A stretch of 6,057 nucleotides of DNA from Candidatus Fermentibacterota bacterium (GTDB lineage Bacteria; JAFGKV01), in NCBI GenBank assembly GCA_016928395.1, contig JAFGKV010000092.1, positions 1-6,057 of the forward strand, read 5' to 3'. Of the stretch, positions 5,303 through 6,057 are shown one piece after another. The position numbers and the translations under genes were made by a program. The notes beneath the pieces are model-generated. The model did not search any database. It was not told the origin of the DNA and saw only the letters and a list, made by a program, of their open reading frames with translations. The stretch's first letter is position 1, and each line of letters opens with the position of its first letter.

Positions 5303-5307
5303 CCTCC
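5303..5307 (-). promoter_or_regulatory. Shine-Dalgarno site of the DUF433 gene
   Basis: GGAGG on the minus strand, seven bases before the ATG at 5295, favours that start over the two internal Met codons. It overlaps the end of the PIN remnant frame. Confidence 0.7.
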
Positions 5308-5318
5308 AGACGTCAGAT

Positions 5319-5409
5319 GCTCGTGGCACCATGAAGGTGCGGCGCCTCAGCACGAGGCTCGTCCAGTTTCTAGCTGCGAAGCCTGGTTGTTCACTCGCAC
5401 CACAGAAAC
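5319..5409. repeat. pair of adjacent inverted repeats upstream of the DUF433 gene
   Basis: The first element pairs GCTCGTG-GCACC (5319-5330) with GGTGC (5336-5340) and then CACGAGG/C (5351-5358), leaving a ten-base internal loop. The second pairs GTTTCT (5366-5371) with AGAAAC (5404-5409), and inside it TGCGA (5375-5379) with TCGCA (5395-5399). They occupy the space where the body of the PIN gene should be and lie directly upstream of the DUF433 start. They may be a palindromic intergenic (REP-like) element that came in with the deletion, or the operator of the DUF433/DUF5615 pair. The pairing is visible; the role is inferred. Confidence 0.5.
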
Positions 5410-5444
5410 AGGTATTCAGATTCCGATCAATCAGTGGGGATGAG

Positions 5445-5705
5445 TCACTCACTACCAGACGCAGAGCTGACCACCTGCCGCAGGTCTGCACCCCTGCAGT
5501 GGCGGAGAACTCGGCGCTCGCCCAGGATTTCCTCGAACGCCCACCGGCTCATCCTCGCCAACTCGCGAGCCTTGCCCAGTGACAACACACCACGACGGGA
5601 GAGCGCAGGGACGAGTTCTCACAACAGTTCCGCTTCCAACTCATCCGGCGGGAGCCTCACCCCTGCGATCACGTCTTCGGAGACCTCAGGCAACAGCCTT
5701 CCCAT
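5445..5705 (-). pseudogene. UPF0175 family antitoxin with in-frame TGA at codon 29
   Basis: From the ATG at 5705 the frame reads as UPF0175: VRLPPDELEAELL at 16-28, then TGA (5619-5621), then, still in frame, ELVPALSRRGVLSLGKARE, LARMSRWAFEEILGERRV and a short tail to TGA at 5445. GVLSLGKARELA-x-MSRWAFEE is the family's helix-turn-helix core, so the reading frame continues past the stop and the family is not in doubt. Relatives have Arg or Lys at this position, so CGA to TGA is the likely single change. GGAGGA at 5712-5717 lies about six bases before the ATG, supporting the start (an earlier ATG at 5711 abuts it). Without suppression only a 28-residue N-terminal peptide would be made. Its PIN partner downstream is also broken. 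Confidence 0.82.
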
Positions 5706-5808
5706 TGGCATTCCTCCAGTTCCAATGGTACACCGTCACGAAGCCAGTCCCGGTTCGACCGCGCTATTCCCGATATCATGTGCAAGATACGGCCCAGTCG
5801 CCGCTGTG

Positions 5809-6057
5809 TCAGCAGCTGCGCAGAGTTCCTCCGGAATATGCCGATCCTCCCCCCCATGCCCACACCGAACTGTCAGGTGGCCAGCTCCACTCCACCCGTG
5901 TGCTGCACAAGCCGCAGGCTATGCCTGCGTTCGCCTCTCCGCCCACATCCGGGTAGTATTCCTGCCACCCGCACTCCACCATCCAGAAGCTGTTCCACCC
6001 TCCCCAGATGAACGGCTCCGTCGTCATCCCTCCATCGATCTCCCCCTGCAGCAAGAA
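5809..6057 (-). CDS. unrecognised Trp-rich ORF, 3' end only
   Basis: The frame is open from the right window edge to a TGA at 5809, giving 82 visible codons. It contains GEIDGGMTTEPFIWGGW, FWMVECGWQEYYPDVGGEA and VEWSWPPDSSVWAWGGG. Eight Trp and four Cys residues make it unlike the Arg/Pro-rich shadow frames nearby, and the Gly/Trp/aromatic pattern would suit a beta-rich or secreted protein, but I recognise no family and cannot see its start. It ends 104 bases before the start of the UPF0175 pseudogene on the same strand. It may still be a chance frame: the competing minus-strand frame (5669-5863) is less convincing, but codon evidence is weak. Confidence 0.33.
   Translation of the reverse strand, partial: FLLQGEIDGGMTTEPFIWGGWNSFWMVECGWQEYYPDVGGEANAGIACGLCSTRVEWSWPPDSSVWAWGGGSAYSGGTLRSC

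Larger units (their letters stand above)
5300..5464 (-). pseudogene. PIN-domain toxin remnant (DUF3368 type), N-terminal stub only
   Basis: The frame LRLVVSDSSPLI (from 5464) is the first strand of a DUF3368-type PIN protein, with the catalytic Asp in SDSSPLI. Immediately after it the sequence becomes DRNLNTCFCGASEQ and loses all PIN character, ending at TAA (5300-5302). Only about 12 of some 150 residues survive. The expected ATG start is CTG here, so the start may also be lost; an in-frame ATG at 5491 lies inside the antitoxin frame. The stub overlaps the end of the UPF0175 pseudogene by 20 bases, the normal layout of this pair. The stretch replacing the PIN body is rich in inverted repeats (5319-5409). 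Confidence 0.65.

Noticed and set aside
576-5621. Reassignment of TGA to an amino acid, as both nonsense codons in otherwise good genes are TGA
   Set aside because: TGA ends the intact genes at 893-1144 and 3998-4291 at sensible places, Trp is encoded by TGG throughout, and the two interrupted sites would need different residues (Trp and Arg/Lys).
1-6057. CRISPR array, tRNA, rRNA or transposase gene
   Set aside because: No regularly spaced repeats, no tRNA-like cloverleaf and no transposase motif were seen on either strand.

Overview
The window is GC-rich DNA packed with small toxin-antitoxin (TA) type genes of families that are common in environmental bacteria with large accessory genomes, such as Chloroflexota, Armatimonadota, Planctomycetota and cyanobacteria. 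No rRNA, tRNA, CRISPR array, transposase or housekeeping gene is visible, so the host cannot be named. TAG and TGA both act as normal stops, so the standard bacterial code applies. I read the window as a chromosomal TA island in which many toxin genes are broken.

Left end, minus strand (1-599): a HEPN gene followed by an overlapping MNT-type nucleotidyltransferase. The HEPN gene has a strong ribosome binding site but an in-frame TGA at codon 8. The nucleotidyltransferase runs off the window edge.

Plus strand (893-1705): a tightly coupled run of a PIN-partner antitoxin-like gene, a PIN toxin cut off after its first strand (joined by ATGA), and, one base later, a 137-residue protein that may be a ribbon-helix-helix type DNA binder.

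Convergent gene-free region (1706-2247): it holds a short hairpin, a roughly 120-base nested inverted-repeat structure (1991-2110) that fits a minus-strand RNA best, and one tiny ORF of doubtful status.

Minus strand from 2248 to the right edge: an intact 465-residue AlbA_2/Schlafen-fold plus GHKL-type ATPase regulator with a C-terminal winged helix (2248-3645); a UPF0175 antitoxin with a truncated, shifted DUF3368-type PIN partner (3838-4291); an unexplained stretch with one candidate short ORF (4292-4611); an intact DUF433 antitoxin and DUF5615 PIN-like toxin pair (4612-5295); a second UPF0175/PIN pair in which both genes are broken (5300-5705), with a palindromic stretch where the PIN body should be; and the 3' end of an unrecognised Trp-rich ORF at the right edge.

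Taken together, three different PIN genes survive only as N-terminal stubs beside their antitoxins, HEPN and one UPF0175 carry single nonsense codons, and only DUF433/DUF5615 looks like a complete TA pair. No previously undescribed system is proven. The best candidates for something new are the structured element at 1991-2110 and the repeated pattern of toxin loss with antitoxin retention.
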